Source of the DNA: Limoniibacter endophyticus
Lineage (GTDB): Bacteria > Pseudomonadota > Alphaproteobacteria > Rhizobiales > Rhizobiaceae
DNA: 64,000 nt
Reading direction: 5' to 3'
NCBI RefSeq assembly: GCF_014652835.1
Contig: NZ_BMZO01000008.1
Coordinates: 41,203-105,202 of the forward strand
Under the pieces are notes generated by a model that had not been told where the DNA came from, did no database searches, and saw only the letters and a program-made list of their open reading frames with translations. Made by a program: the position numbers and the translations under genes. Below, piece after piece: positions 37,972 through 49,847 of this stretch. Positions within the stretch are counted from its first letter, which is position 1, and each line of letters opens with the position of its first letter.

Positions 37972-39711
37972 ATGACAATCAATCTGCAGAAGCCGGATAT
38001 CACCGAGCTGAAGCCCCGCATCACTGTATTCGGTGTTGGCGGCGGCGGCGGCAACGCTGTCAACAACATGATCACCTCCGGCCTGCGTGGCGTCGAGTTC
38101 GTCGTGGCGAACACCGACGCGCAGGCACTGACCATGACCAAGGCTGAACGCCTCATTCAGTTGGGCGCCAATGTTACCGAAGGTCTGGGTGCTGGTTCGC
38201 AGCCGGAAGTCGGCCGTGCGGCCGCTGAAGAGTGCATCGACGAAATCATCGATCACCTGTCGAATACCCACATGTGTTTCGTTACTGCTGGCATGGGCGG
38301 TGGCACCGGTACGGGTGCTGCTCCAGTCGTTGCCCGTGCTGCACGCGAAAAGGGTATTCTGACTGTGGGCGTCGTGACCAAGCCGTTCCACTTCGAAGGC
38401 CAGCGTCGCATGAAGACGGCGGATTTCGGCATCGAGGAGCTGCAGAAGAACGTCGACACGCTGATCGTCATTCCGAACCAGAACCTGTTCCGCATCGCAA
38501 ACGACAAGACCACTTTCGCCGACGCCTTCGCGATGGCCGACCAGGTGCTCTACTCCGGCGTTGCCTGCATCACCGATCTGATGGTCAAGGAAGGCCTTAT
38601 CAATCTCGACTTTGCCGACGTTCGCTCGGTCATGCGCGAGATGGGCAAGGCCATGATGGGTACTGGTGAAGCCTCGGGCGAGGGCCGTGCGATGGCTGCT
38701 GCCGAGGCTGCGATTGCCAACCCGCTGCTCGACGAGACCTCGATGAAGGGCGCTCGCGGCCTTCTCATCTCCATCACCGGCGGTCGCGATCTTACCCTGT
38801 TCGAAGTCGACGAAGCTGCAAGCCGCATTCGTGAAGAGGTTGACGAGGACGCAAATATCATTCTCGGCGCTACCTTTGATGAAGATCTGGAAGGCGTCAT
38901 TCGCGTTTCTGTCGTTGCTACCGGCATCGACAAGTCTGCCGCTGAAATTTCCAATCCGGCCAACCCGACCATCCGCACCATCCAGAATGCTGCTCCGGCT
39001 CGTCAGGCTTCCCAGCCGGTCCAGGAACAGATTCGCGATCCGCGTCCGGTCGATCCGGTTGCAGAGGCCCTGCGCTCGGCCGAGTTCCATGCTGGCGCAC
39101 CGCGTGCTCAGGCCGCGCCGCAACCTGCGCCTGCCGCTCAGGTTCAGGACGATTTCCGCCCGCAGAGCCGCCTCTTCGCCGGTTCCGCAGCGGTTGCCCA
39201 GGCACCGGTCCGCGCACCGCAGCCTGCTCCAGCTCCTGTTTTGCAGCAGCCGGCTCCGGTTCGCGAAGTCGCGCCGCAGCAGCCCCAGCAGCAGATGTAC
39301 CAGCAGCCTGCACCAGCTCCGGTCCAGCAGCCGGTCGCCCAGCCGCGCATGCCACGTGCGGATGACTTCCCGGCCGTTGCCCGCGCTGAAATGCAGCCGC
39401 AGGCTCAGCCGCGTCATGAAGAAGAAGATCGTAGTCCGCTGGGTGGTCTCCTGAAGCGCCTCACCAACGGCCTGACCCGTCGCGAGGAAGAACCTGCTCC
39501 GGCTCCACAGGCCGCGCCGCGCATGCGTACCCCGCAGCCTGCTGCTCCGGCTCCGCAGGAACGTCGTGCACCATCTGCCGACAGCCAGATGTATGCACCG
39601 CGTCGCGGTCAAATGGACGATATGGGGCGTCCGGTCCCGGTCGCACGCAATGCCGGTCAGGAAGACGACCAGCTGGAAATTCCGGCCTTCCTGCGCCGTC
39701 AGGCCAACTAA
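37972..39711 (+). CDS. ftsZ: Cell division GTPase FtsZ with long linker
   Basis: FtsZ polymerises into the division ring. The 579-aa product has the tubulin-type GTPase domain in residues 1-320, with the phosphate loop [13 protein letters not shown], the signature [15 protein letters not shown] near 107 and the T7 loop [11 protein letters not shown] near 208. A roughly 240-residue linker rich in Pro, Ala, Gln and Arg follows. The last residues, [15 protein letters not shown], are the conserved peptide that binds FtsA and other partners. The long linker is typical of the Rhizobiales main FtsZ. AAAAAGGACGAGAAA gives a good ribosome site. Confidence 0.97.
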   Translation: MTINLQKPDITELKPRITVFGVGGGGGNAVNNMITSGLRGVEFVVANTDAQALTMTKAERLIQLGANVTEGLGAGSQPEVGRAAAEECIDEIIDHLSNTHMCFVTAGMGGGTGTGAAPVVARAAREKGILTVGVVTKPFHFEGQRRMKTADFGIEELQKNVDTLIVIPNQNLFRIANDKTTFADAFAMADQVLYSGVACITDLMVKEGLINLDFADVRSVMREMGKAMMGTGEASGEGRAMAAAEAAIANPLLDETSMKGARGLLISITGGRDLTLFEVDEAASRIREEVDEDANIILGATFDEDLEGVIRVSVVATGIDKSAAEISNPANPTIRTIQNAAPARQASQPVQEQIRDPRPVDPVAEALRSAEFHAGAPRAQAAPQPAPAAQVQDDFRPQSRLFAGSAAVAQAPVRAPQPAPAPVLQQPAPVREVAPQQPQQQMYQQPAPAPVQQPVAQPRMPRADDFPAVARAEMQPQAQPRHEEEDRSPLGGLLKRLTNGLTRREEEPAPAPQAAPRMRTPQPAAPAPQERRAPSADSQMYAPRRGQMDDMGRPVPVARNAGQEDDQLEIPAFLRRQAN

Positions 39712-39803
39712 GATAAAGTTATGGCGGGGGATATCCCGCCATAGCCTACCCGCTGGCTCTCTCGTGTTATCCGGGTGAGCTGGTAAAATCGTCCTATCGC
39801 CAG

Positions 39804-39839
39804 AAAGCACCGTGCTTCGACAGAGGCGCGGTGCTTTTT
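39804..39839 (+). terminator. Terminator after ftsZ
   Basis: AAAGCACCG and CGGTGCTTT pair around a 16-nt loop and run into TTTTT. A second inverted repeat, TATGGCGGG/CCCGCCATA at 39720-39743, lies just after the ftsZ stop without a T run. Together they close the dcw cluster. Confidence 0.8.
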
Positions 39840-39875
39840 CGTCTTGCAAAACGTGGGTTGTTTGCGGCGACCGGA

Positions 39876-41072
39876 TCACTTCCCGCCCTTGCTCATAGGA
39901 ACGAGAACTTCGCTCAAGCCGAGCGTAACCTTTCCGTCCGCCGTCGTTTCGCTGATCTGAAGACGGATCTTGGAAATTCCGCCCTTGATCGTCACGCCGT
40001 CGACCATGACATTGTCTGCCCGATTGACCATCTTGAGGCAAGGTGCCTGGTTGTCACTCAACTCGTCGATCACATCGGCAATGATGGCAAGGCCGTCATC
40101 ATTCTTGCCCAGCGTTTGCAGCGGCTCGTCCCATTTGACGCGAACGACGGCTTTGCCCTGAAAGTTGCGGCCGTTGAAGATAGCCGTGGCATTCTTTGGT
40201 TTCAGCCGGTCTTTGTTCTCGGCACCATTGGATATCGTGGTCTTCGGTTGTGGTTTCGCATCTTCATCCTTTGCGAGCGTTGTCGTGTCGTCATCCGGTG
40301 CCGGTGCCCTGCCGCGTTTCATCGGTTTCTTTTCCGTGGCAGAGAGATGCTTCGGTTCATCCGCTTCTTCTTGAAGATCCTCGTCCGCCTCGACTTGTTC
40401 AGCATAGTCCGCAGTCGCTTCGTCTTCGATTTCAGCGGTGTCCGTTGTCAGGAGGCGCGTAAGAATGACAATGCCGTCCTGTTCGTGCGACAGTGTGACG
40501 AGGCGCGAGGCCGGGATCGTCCATCTCGTCTCAGTCGGGCTCGTCTCGTCCAGGGTGAAGGCAGCCAGATCCAGCGCCGGCGCAGGACCGACTGCCATGG
40601 CGAACTGAACGATAGACGTTGCGAAACGGTCATCATCGCTGATTGTCGCGATGCAGAGCCTGTTCCGGCGGCGGTGAGGGATCGGTCGCTGTTCTCCCGT
40701 GTGCTCCGCCAGGTAGAACTCGAAGGTGAGCGAAAGCGGGCTTCCGATGCCGCTCTTGATGATGATGCCTGCGGCGCTTCCGGTGACCAGCTGGTCGCCT
40801 ATCAGAATGCGCATATAGTACCAACCGAAGGTTTCGTCGATGTGATACCATTTCTCGGAGCCGGCTTTGGCAACGTAGTCGCTCAGCCCATGTCCGCTCA
40901 TGAGGATACGGACCGATTTCCCCTCGCTCGTCATCCAGTTCGTCAGGTCGACGCTCGCCAGACGAGCCCCTAACGTCTGGATGTCATCGCGAAATATGGG
41001 GACGCTTACCGCGCGTTCGATGGCTTCGAAGCTTGCTGTATCGTCGTCCTGCTCTAGGTCTGGCTTTGCCAT
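39876..41072 (-). CDS. Conserved-looking protein of unknown function between ftsZ and lpxC
   Basis: The 398-aa product has two folded parts joined by a charged, low-complexity middle. The N-terminal part (about 1-235) includes WYYMRILIGDQLVTGSAAGIIIKSGIG and SLTFEFYLAEHTGE. The middle (about 235-320) is Glu/Asp/Lys/Pro-rich (EDEATADYAEQVEADEDLQEEADEP). The C-terminal domain (about 320-398) includes GRNFQGKAVVRVKWDEPL and KIRLQISETTADGKVTLGLSEVLVPM. No signal peptide or membrane helix is seen. The ATG at 41072 with GGGGGC upstream is chosen; the frame extends further but into the lpxC promoter and gene. I do not recognise the family. It is convergent with ftsZ and divergent from lpxC. Confidence 0.7.
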   Translation of the reverse strand: MAKPDLEQDDDTASFEAIERAVSVPIFRDDIQTLGARLASVDLTNWMTSEGKSVRILMSGHGLSDYVAKAGSEKWYHIDETFGWYYMRILIGDQLVTGSAAGIIIKSGIGSPLSLTFEFYLAEHTGEQRPIPHRRRNRLCIATISDDDRFATSIVQFAMAVGPAPALDLAAFTLDETSPTETRWTIPASRLVTLSHEQDGIVILTRLLTTDTAEIEDEATADYAEQVEADEDLQEEADEPKHLSATEKKPMKRGRAPAPDDDTTTLAKDEDAKPQPKTTISNGAENKDRLKPKNATAIFNGRNFQGKAVVRVKWDEPLQTLGKNDDGLAIIADVIDELSDNQAPCLKMVNRADNVMVDGVTIKGGISKIRLQISETTADGKVTLGLSEVLVPMSKGGK

Positions 41073-41224
41073 TTCATGCCCCCGCAAAACTGTGGCGATA
41101 TCGATGGTAGCGGGAGCAGATTGATTTTTTCGCAGGATATTTGTGTCGATTTTATCATTAAGTTTTATGTTGCCGGGCGGGTTCGCCCTGTGCCAAATGC
41201 CATCATTAAACCGGAGCATGCACC

Positions 41225-42130
41225 ATGCCGAAACAAACGACTTTGGCTGCCTCAGCCAGCATTTCGGGCATAGGCGTACACTCTGGTCGGCCAGCCAGCT
41301 TGCACTTCCATCCAGGCGCAGCCAATACAGGAATTGTTTTTCGTACACCTGAAGGTGTCGCACTCCAGGCCGTTTCAAAGAATGTCGGTGCAACATCGCT
41401 GGCGACGGTGCTGGGCGACATGTCAGGCGTCTTCGTGGCGACGATCGAACACCTTATGGCGGCGATTTCAGGCATGGGCATCGATAATCTGACCATCGAC
41501 ATAGACGGGCGCGAAGTGCCGATACTTGATGGTTCCGCCCTCTGTTTCGTCGAACTATTCGACGAAACAGGTCTTGCGCAGCTTGATGCGCCGCGCCGGG
41601 CTTTGCGCGTGCTTAAAGACGTGCGTGTCGAAAAGAACGACAGTTTCGGCGAATTCATGCCGTATGACGGGCGACGTTTCGAGATTGAGATTGACTTCGC
41701 TTCGCCTGCCATCGGGCGCCAGTCCTTCGCCGCTGATCTGACACCGGAGATTTTCCGCGTGGAGATCGCTTCGGCACGCACCTTCGGTTTTGCAGCCGAT
41801 GTCGAGAAATTGCGGGAAGGCGGCTTTGCGCTTGGTTCCTCCCTTGAAAACAGTGTTGGTATCGGTGCCGACAACGACATCCTCAATCCGGAGGGACTGC
41901 GTTTTCCTGATGAGTTCGTTCGCCACAAGACGCTCGACGCGATCGGCGATCTTGCCTTGTCCGGCCTTCCGATCATCGGTTGCTTCCGCTCCTACAAAGG
42001 CGGACATGCCCTCAATGCGGCTGCGCTTGGTGCGTTGATAGCCGATTCGTCCGCCTTCGAACTCGTCGATAATGCCAATATTCCGAAGGGTAGCGCGGAG
42101 GTATCGGTCGATTTGGGACCATCTTCCTGA
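41225..42130 (+). CDS. lpxC: UDP-3-O-acyl-N-acetylglucosamine deacetylase LpxC
   Basis: LpxC is the committed, zinc-dependent step of lipid A synthesis. The 301-aa product has ASISGIGVHSGRPASLHFHPG near the start. The zinc ligands are visible as the first His in TIEHLMAAISGMGIDN (near 79) and the His and Asp in FVRHKTLDAIGDL (near 238 and 242). The catalytic His is in YKGGHALNAAAL near 265. Its promoter lies in the 150-bp gap shared with the unknown minus-strand gene. It is the usual neighbour of the dcw cluster in alphaproteobacteria. Confidence 0.95.
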   Translation: MPKQTTLAASASISGIGVHSGRPASLHFHPGAANTGIVFRTPEGVALQAVSKNVGATSLATVLGDMSGVFVATIEHLMAAISGMGIDNLTIDIDGREVPILDGSALCFVELFDETGLAQLDAPRRALRVLKDVRVEKNDSFGEFMPYDGRRFEIEIDFASPAIGRQSFAADLTPEIFRVEIASARTFGFAADVEKLREGGFALGSSLENSVGIGADNDILNPEGLRFPDEFVRHKTLDAIGDLALSGLPIIGCFRSYKGGHALNAAALGALIADSSAFELVDNANIPKGSAEVSVDLGPSS

Positions 42131-42266
42131 GTAAAGATGGCACGATTTTGCTTTGCCACAAAAATGCGGTAATGCGAGGCAATGTGATTGCCGAATAAAC
42201 GATGTTATGTTTAATGCGATGCGTCGTTTCTTTAAGAATTCTGACGGCAGAGGGAATTGTCGAGTG

Positions 42267-43127
42267 ATGAGCAGCGTTTTCGCAATGAACAAGGGCCGTC
42301 GTGGTCGTCTGGCTTTGACTGCATCGCTTCTGGCTGCTGCAGCACTGCTTTCCGCCTGCCAGACCGAGAAGGATCTCGATCTATCGTCCTATGTCGAAAC
42401 GACCGAGCCTGCTGATGTGCTTTATAATCAGGCCCTCGCTAATCTGAATGCAGGTCGCCTCAACGAAGCATCCAAGAAATTCCAGGCGCTCGATCGCCAG
42501 CATCCTTACTCCGAATATGCGCGTCGTGCGCTCGTCATGAACGCGTTCACCAGCTATCGCATGGGCAAGTATGAGGACGCGATCGGCACCGCCAAGCGTT
42601 ATCTTACGCTCTATTCGAACAATGAAGACGCAGCCTACGCGCAATATATCATCGGACTTTCCTATCATAAGCAGATCCAGGACGTGACGCGCGACCAGCG
42701 TGAATCTCGCCAGACCATCGCTGCCATGGAAGAGTTGGTCCAGCGCTGGCCGGATTCCGAATATGTCGCCGACGCGCAGGCCAAGATCCGCTTCGCGCGC
42801 GACCAGCTAGCCGGCAAGGAAATGCAGGTCGGCCGCTATTATCAGGAACGACGCGAATATATCGCCGCCGTCAAGCGCTTCCGTACCGTCGTTGAGCAAT
42901 ATTCAAACACGCGCCACATTGAAGAGGCGCTCGCCCGGCTCGTCGAATCTTATTATGCGATGGGCCTGACATCGGAAGCCCAGACGGCAGCGGCCGTTCT
43001 CGGACACAATTATCCCGACAGTCAGTGGTACAAGGATTCCTTCAAGCTGCTTCAGTCGAACGGATTGGAGCCGCGTGAAAACGCCGGGTCGTGGATTTCC
43101 AAGGCCGGCAAACTGTTCGGAGCCTGA
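42267..43127 (+). CDS. bamD: Outer-membrane assembly lipoprotein BamD
   Basis: BamD (ComL) is an essential part of the BAM complex that inserts beta-barrel proteins. The 286-aa product has a lipoprotein signal ending in [12 protein letters not shown], then five tetratricopeptide-like repeats. Examples are [40 protein letters not shown] and [38 protein letters not shown] supports the ATG at 42267; another ATG at 42285 lacks a ribosome site. recN follows after 9 bp, so the two are probably co-transcribed. Confidence 0.93.
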   Translation: MSSVFAMNKGRRGRLALTASLLAAAALLSACQTEKDLDLSSYVETTEPADVLYNQALANLNAGRLNEASKKFQALDRQHPYSEYARRALVMNAFTSYRMGKYEDAIGTAKRYLTLYSNNEDAAYAQYIIGLSYHKQIQDVTRDQRESRQTIAAMEELVQRWPDSEYVADAQAKIRFARDQLAGKEMQVGRYYQERREYIAAVKRFRTVVEQYSNTRHIEEALARLVESYYAMGLTSEAQTAAAVLGHNYPDSQWYKDSFKLLQSNGLEPRENAGSWISKAGKLFGA

Positions 43128-43136
43128 TCACCATCC

Positions 43137-44804
43137 ATGCTCGCCCATCTTTCGATCCGCGACATTGTTCTGATTGAAAGACTGGACATCGATTTTCAGT
43201 CTGGTCTCTCGGTGCTGACGGGCGAAACCGGCGCCGGCAAATCCATCCTGCTCGATTCCCTCGCGCTCGCTCTCGGCGGGCGCGGCGACGCTTCTTTGGT
43301 GCGTCACGGCGCCAGTCAGGGGCAGGTGACTGCCGTATTCGACGTGCCGATGAATCATGGCGCGCGGAAGCTTCTTTCCGAAAACGAAATTGAACATGAT
43401 GGCGATATTATTCTGCGCCGCGTTCAATCGGCCGACGGTCGCACACGGGTGTTTGTCAACGATCAGGCGGCAAGCGTTGCGTTGATGCGCGAGCTTGGTC
43501 GCCATCTGGTCGAAATTCATGGCCAGCATGATGATCGTGCGCTGGTTGATGCCAGCGCTCATCGCATGTTGCTCGACGCTTTCGGCGCCTATCGTGCCGA
43601 CGTATTTGCCGTGTCCGAGGCTTTCCGCCATTACCGTGAAACTGCTTCGGCCCTGACCCGTCATCGCAAGAAAGTCGAGGAAGCAGCGCGTGAAGCCGAC
43701 TATCTGCGAGCTTGCGTTGCCGAACTTGCAGAGCTGGCGCCCATTTCAGGTGAGGAGGAAGAGCTTGCTGAAGAGCGAGCCGCTATGATGCGCGCTGAAA
43801 AGACCGCTTCCGACATTCAGGACGCGCAGGAAGTTCTCTCGGGCCATGCATCGCCCGTTCCAGCACTTGCCAGCCTGCTGCGTCGCTTGCAGCGTAAAGT
43901 GGAGGAGGCGCCGGAGCTGCTTGGCGAGATGGTCGAGTCGCTCGATTCCGCTCTCATTGCCCTGGATACAGCGCAGTCGGCCGTCGATGTGGCGATGCGC
44001 GCCAGCGAGTTTGATCCGCAGCGGCTCGAAAAAGCCGAGGAACGTCTGTTTGCCTTGCGTGCGGCAGCCCGCAAGCATTCCGTTCAGGTCGAGGAACTTG
44101 CTGCATTACGCACCAGGATGGAAAGTGATCTTGCCGATCTCGATGCTGGCGAAGAGCGCCTGGGCAAACTGGAAGCGGAAGCACGAGAAGCCAAGCGCGC
44201 CTATGATGAGAAGGCAGCGAAGCTTTCCGCCCTGCGCCGCGCGACGGCTGCCCAGATCGAAACTGCTGTCATGGCGGAGCTGCCTGCTCTTAAACTCGAG
44301 CGCGCCCGCTTCATCGTCGAGATCGCGACCGACCCCCAAAACCGGCAGGAAGAGGGTATCGATACGGTCGAGTTCTGGGTGCAGACCAATCCCGGCACCC
44401 GTCCAGGGCCGATGATGAAGGTAGCCTCCGGCGGCGAACTATCGCGCTTTTTGCTGGCGCTGAAAGTGGCGCTGGCCGATCGCGGCTCAGCCCCTACGCT
44501 TGTATTCGACGAAATCGATACCGGCGTCGGCGGAGCGGTGGCCGACGCCATCGGGGCGCGTCTGGCGCGTTTGTCGGAAAGTGTCCAGGTGCTTTCGGTG
44601 ACGCACGCTCCACAAGTCGCCGCGCGCGCTTCCAGGCACTACCTTATCTCCAAGGCAGGCAATGCGGAAAAGGTCACCACCGGCGTTGCCGTCATGGATC
44701 GTGCGCAGCGTCAGGAAGAGATCGCGCGTATGCTTTCCGGTGCATCGGTTACCGACGAGGCGAGAGCTGCCGCCGAGCGGCTTCTGAGCGCCGAGGGCGT
44801 TTGA
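43137..44804 (+). CDS. recN: DNA repair ATPase RecN
   Basis: RecN is an SMC-like protein that acts early in double-strand-break repair. The 555-aa sequence has the Walker A loop TGETGAGKSILLDSLALALGG near 30, a long central coiled coil (about 150-370, with HRKKVEEAAREADYLRACVAELAEL and ALRTRMESDLADLDAGEERLGKLEAEAREAKRAYDEKAAKL), the ABC signature SGGELSRFLLALKVAL near 425 and Walker B TLVFDEIDTGVGG near 450. I see no obvious LexA box just upstream, which fits transcription from the bamD promoter. Confidence 0.94.
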   Translation: MLAHLSIRDIVLIERLDIDFQSGLSVLTGETGAGKSILLDSLALALGGRGDASLVRHGASQGQVTAVFDVPMNHGARKLLSENEIEHDGDIILRRVQSADGRTRVFVNDQAASVALMRELGRHLVEIHGQHDDRALVDASAHRMLLDAFGAYRADVFAVSEAFRHYRETASALTRHRKKVEEAAREADYLRACVAELAELAPISGEEEELAEERAAMMRAEKTASDIQDAQEVLSGHASPVPALASLLRRLQRKVEEAPELLGEMVESLDSALIALDTAQSAVDVAMRASEFDPQRLEKAEERLFALRAAARKHSVQVEELAALRTRMESDLADLDAGEERLGKLEAEAREAKRAYDEKAAKLSALRRATAAQIETAVMAELPALKLERARFIVEIATDPQNRQEEGIDTVEFWVQTNPGTRPGPMMKVASGGELSRFLLALKVALADRGSAPTLVFDEIDTGVGGAVADAIGARLARLSESVQVLSVTHAPQVAARASRHYLISKAGNAEKVTTGVAVMDRAQRQEEIARMLSGASVTDEARAAAERLLSAEGV

Positions 44805-44825
44805 CCTTATTCGCTCAGGTGACGT

Positions 44826-45458
44826 TCAGAGCTGATTCTGTAATTCCGCGGAAAGGTGTTTGCGTTCGCGGGAGCGTGTGATCTGACGGGTAAAGGCGGT
44901 AACCGCCCGCAGCTTTAACGCATCGCTTCGCTCTTCAATATGGAATTCACGCGAGGCGCCGATCAGCAGATCCTCGGAGCCATAGACGCCCAGGATTACG
45001 AATTCGATGAAGCTCGTGTCTTTTGCAAGCTTTGAGCCTTCGAATTTCTTTTCCTTGCAGCAGGCACGCGCTGCATAATCAAGAATACCGCCATATGCAC
45101 CCATGTCGACCATCGTGCCGGGCGGCAATGGCCCTTGTCTCGTAAGTCTCTGCCAGCCTGTAGCGTCGCCGGATTGGCGAATATCCTCGGCATCCGTGAT
45201 ATAGGCTCGGTGTTCTTTGCCGTCGGCCATGATACGAACGAGTACGCTTTGAATATAAATCGGATCGCGACTCATGTTGGTGACGAGACAGCGTGATTGC
45301 AGCCCGTCACCTTCACCGCGATTGATAAGCATCATCGGTTTGACCTGGCGCTGATGGCTGACCATGAAGATATGCAGATAAACGCCCCAGATCAGCAACG
45401 TGCCGAGACTTGCAAACGCAGATATGACCGGTGCGTAAGTTGACAGCCATTCATTCAT
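44826..45458 (-). CDS. Membrane-anchored protein of unknown function
   Basis: The 210-aa product has one N-terminal membrane helix (APVISAFASLGTLLIWGVYLHIFMV, about 9-33) and a basic loop (SHQRQVKP), then a cytosolic or periplasmic domain of about 165 residues. That domain includes RCLVTNMSRDPIYIQSVLVRI and FIEFVILGVYGSEDLLIGASREFHIEE. I do not recognise the family, although the pattern resembles small membrane proteins that look like a beta-rich sensor domain behind an anchor. It converges with recN with 21 bp between stops and interrupts the usual recN-ligA order. Confidence 0.68.
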   Translation of the reverse strand: MNEWLSTYAPVISAFASLGTLLIWGVYLHIFMVSHQRQVKPMMLINRGEGDGLQSRCLVTNMSRDPIYIQSVLVRIMADGKEHRAYITDAEDIRQSGDATGWQRLTRQGPLPPGTMVDMGAYGGILDYAARACCKEKKFEGSKLAKDTSFIEFVILGVYGSEDLLIGASREFHIEERSDALKLRAVTAFTRQITRSRERKHLSAELQNQL

Positions 45459-48466
<3,008 letters not shown>

Positions 48467-48610
48467 AGGGTGCTGGACCAAGCGATTAAGGCGGCTTCAC
48501 ATTGTGCTTCAGAGAAATTCATGTGACAGCTTGCGCCATGTGGCTCTAATCTCGGCAATCGCGCGTGGACAGAGCCGCAGCTTTAACGCAAGAGCAGATA
48601 TCCAGTTCTA

Positions 48611-48638
48611 GGATGCATCGGAAACGAGGCATCCTTTT
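48611..48638 (+). terminator. Hairpin with T run upstream of azlC
   Basis: GGATGC (48611-48616) and GCATCC (48629-48634) pair around a 12-nt loop, followed by TTTT. It lies 145 bp after ligA and only 20 bp before the azlC ATG. It may end ligA transcription or act as a leader attenuator for azlCD. Confidence 0.5.
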
Positions 48639-48658
48639 CGATACTATGAAGGCCATTC

Positions 48659-49447
48659 ATGCGCTCGCCACAAGACGCAGCGACAGTCTCCGGAACGTCC
48701 GAAACACCTCTCCAGCAGTTTATGGCGGGCGTTCGCCTGTCATTGCCGCTCTGCATTTCCATCGCACCGTTCGGCGCGCTGTTCGGAGCACTTGCCGTCA
48801 GCCAGGGTTTGAGCGCAACGCATGCCGTTCTGATGAGTGGCCTGATCTATGCGGGTGCCAGCCAGATGGTTGGTATCGAATTGTTCAATGGCACAGTGCC
48901 GGCCTGGCTCATCGTGCTTTCCGTCTTTGCCGTCAATTTCCGGCATGTGCTTTATTCAGCAGCACTTGGCCCTGCCTTGGACAAGTGGCCCTTGTGGAAG
49001 CAGGCGCTGGGCTTCGGGCTTCTCGTTGATCCGCAATACGCAGAATCGGAAAAGAAGCGCGAGCGGGGCCTGCCCGTTACTTTCGCCTGGTATCTCGGTC
49101 TGGGCGGGACGATGTATGTGAATTGGGTCGTTGCCACCTGGCTTGGCACGCTAGTTGGCCGCAGCCTCCCCGATGCGCATACTTACGGACTGGATTACCT
49201 GCTCGCCATCTACTTCCTCACTATGGTGCTTGCCTTCCGGCATCGTCGTAACTGGGCGCCGGTAGTGCTGTGCAGCGGCGTCGTTTCAATGCTTGCCTAC
49301 AATTGGGTGGGCTCTCCCTGGCATGTATCGATTGGCGCCATGGCAGGCATCATCCTTGCAGCCATGATGGCGCCGGCGAAGCAACAGAGAAAAATCCCGG
49401 AAGAGATTGTGCGGGAGAACTTGGCCGAAGAGGAGACGACGCTATGA
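48659..49447 (+). CDS. azlC: Branched-chain amino-acid exporter subunit AzlC
   Basis: AzlC/YgaZ is the large subunit of an exporter for branched-chain amino acids and related compounds. The 262-aa protein has at least seven hydrophobic segments. Family pieces are LPLCISIAPFGALFGALAVSQGLS near 30, GLIYAGASQMVGIELF near 62, VNFRHVLYSAALGP near 95, GLLVDPQYAESEKKR and FAWYLGLGGTMYVNW. AAGGCC precedes the ATG. Its stop overlaps the azlD start by ATGA. Confidence 0.9.
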   Translation: MRSPQDAATVSGTSETPLQQFMAGVRLSLPLCISIAPFGALFGALAVSQGLSATHAVLMSGLIYAGASQMVGIELFNGTVPAWLIVLSVFAVNFRHVLYSAALGPALDKWPLWKQALGFGLLVDPQYAESEKKRERGLPVTFAWYLGLGGTMYVNWVVATWLGTLVGRSLPDAHTYGLDYLLAIYFLTMVLAFRHRRNWAPVVLCSGVVSMLAYNWVGSPWHVSIGAMAGIILAAMMAPAKQQRKIPEEIVRENLAEEETTL

Positions 49448-49749
49448 ACGAAGAAATGCGCCTGATCCTTATCATCCTTGCATCGGCAGTCGTCACCTAC
49501 TTTACCCGCATTGGCGGGCACCTCGTTCTTTCGCGTTTCGACAAGGTTCACCCGCGTGTGCAGGCAGGGCTGGATGCCGTGCCGTCGGCAGTTCTGACAA
49601 CGCTCGTTGCGCCCTCTCTGCTTACAGCAGGCATCGCGGAGTTGGCCGCCTTCGCGGTCGCGACCGTTGTGTCTATCCGGGTCGGGCTGCTGACCGCCGT
49701 GACCACGGCCTTGCTGACCTTGATCGTCCTGCGCCATCTCATAGGCTGA
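49444..49749 (+). CDS. azlD: Branched-chain amino-acid exporter subunit AzlD
   Basis: This is the 101-aa partner of AzlC. It has three or four membrane helices (MRLILIILASAVVTYFTRIGGHLVLS, VPSAVLTTLVAPSLL, LAAFAVATVVSIRVGLLTAVTTALLTLIVLRHL) and the AzlD signature YFTRIGG. It is translationally coupled to azlC. The pair is predicted to export valine or similar amino acids; the substrate is inferred from family. Confidence 0.88.
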   Translation: MNEEMRLILIILASAVVTYFTRIGGHLVLSRFDKVHPRVQAGLDAVPSAVLTTLVAPSLLTAGIAELAAFAVATVVSIRVGLLTAVTTALLTLIVLRHLIG

Positions 49750-49847
49750 TCCCGAAGAAGTGAAGCGTATTCATATTTCTTCGGTTCATCTTGAGTTATA
49801 AGCGTGCAGCCTTCCTCGTCTGTACATTTATAGTTTAGAGCTTTCGA

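Noticed and set aside
37798-40041. 747-codon open frame on the minus strand across ftsZ
   Set aside because: It is the antisense shadow of ftsZ codon use. Its sequence has no family character, and it covers the ftsZ terminator region.
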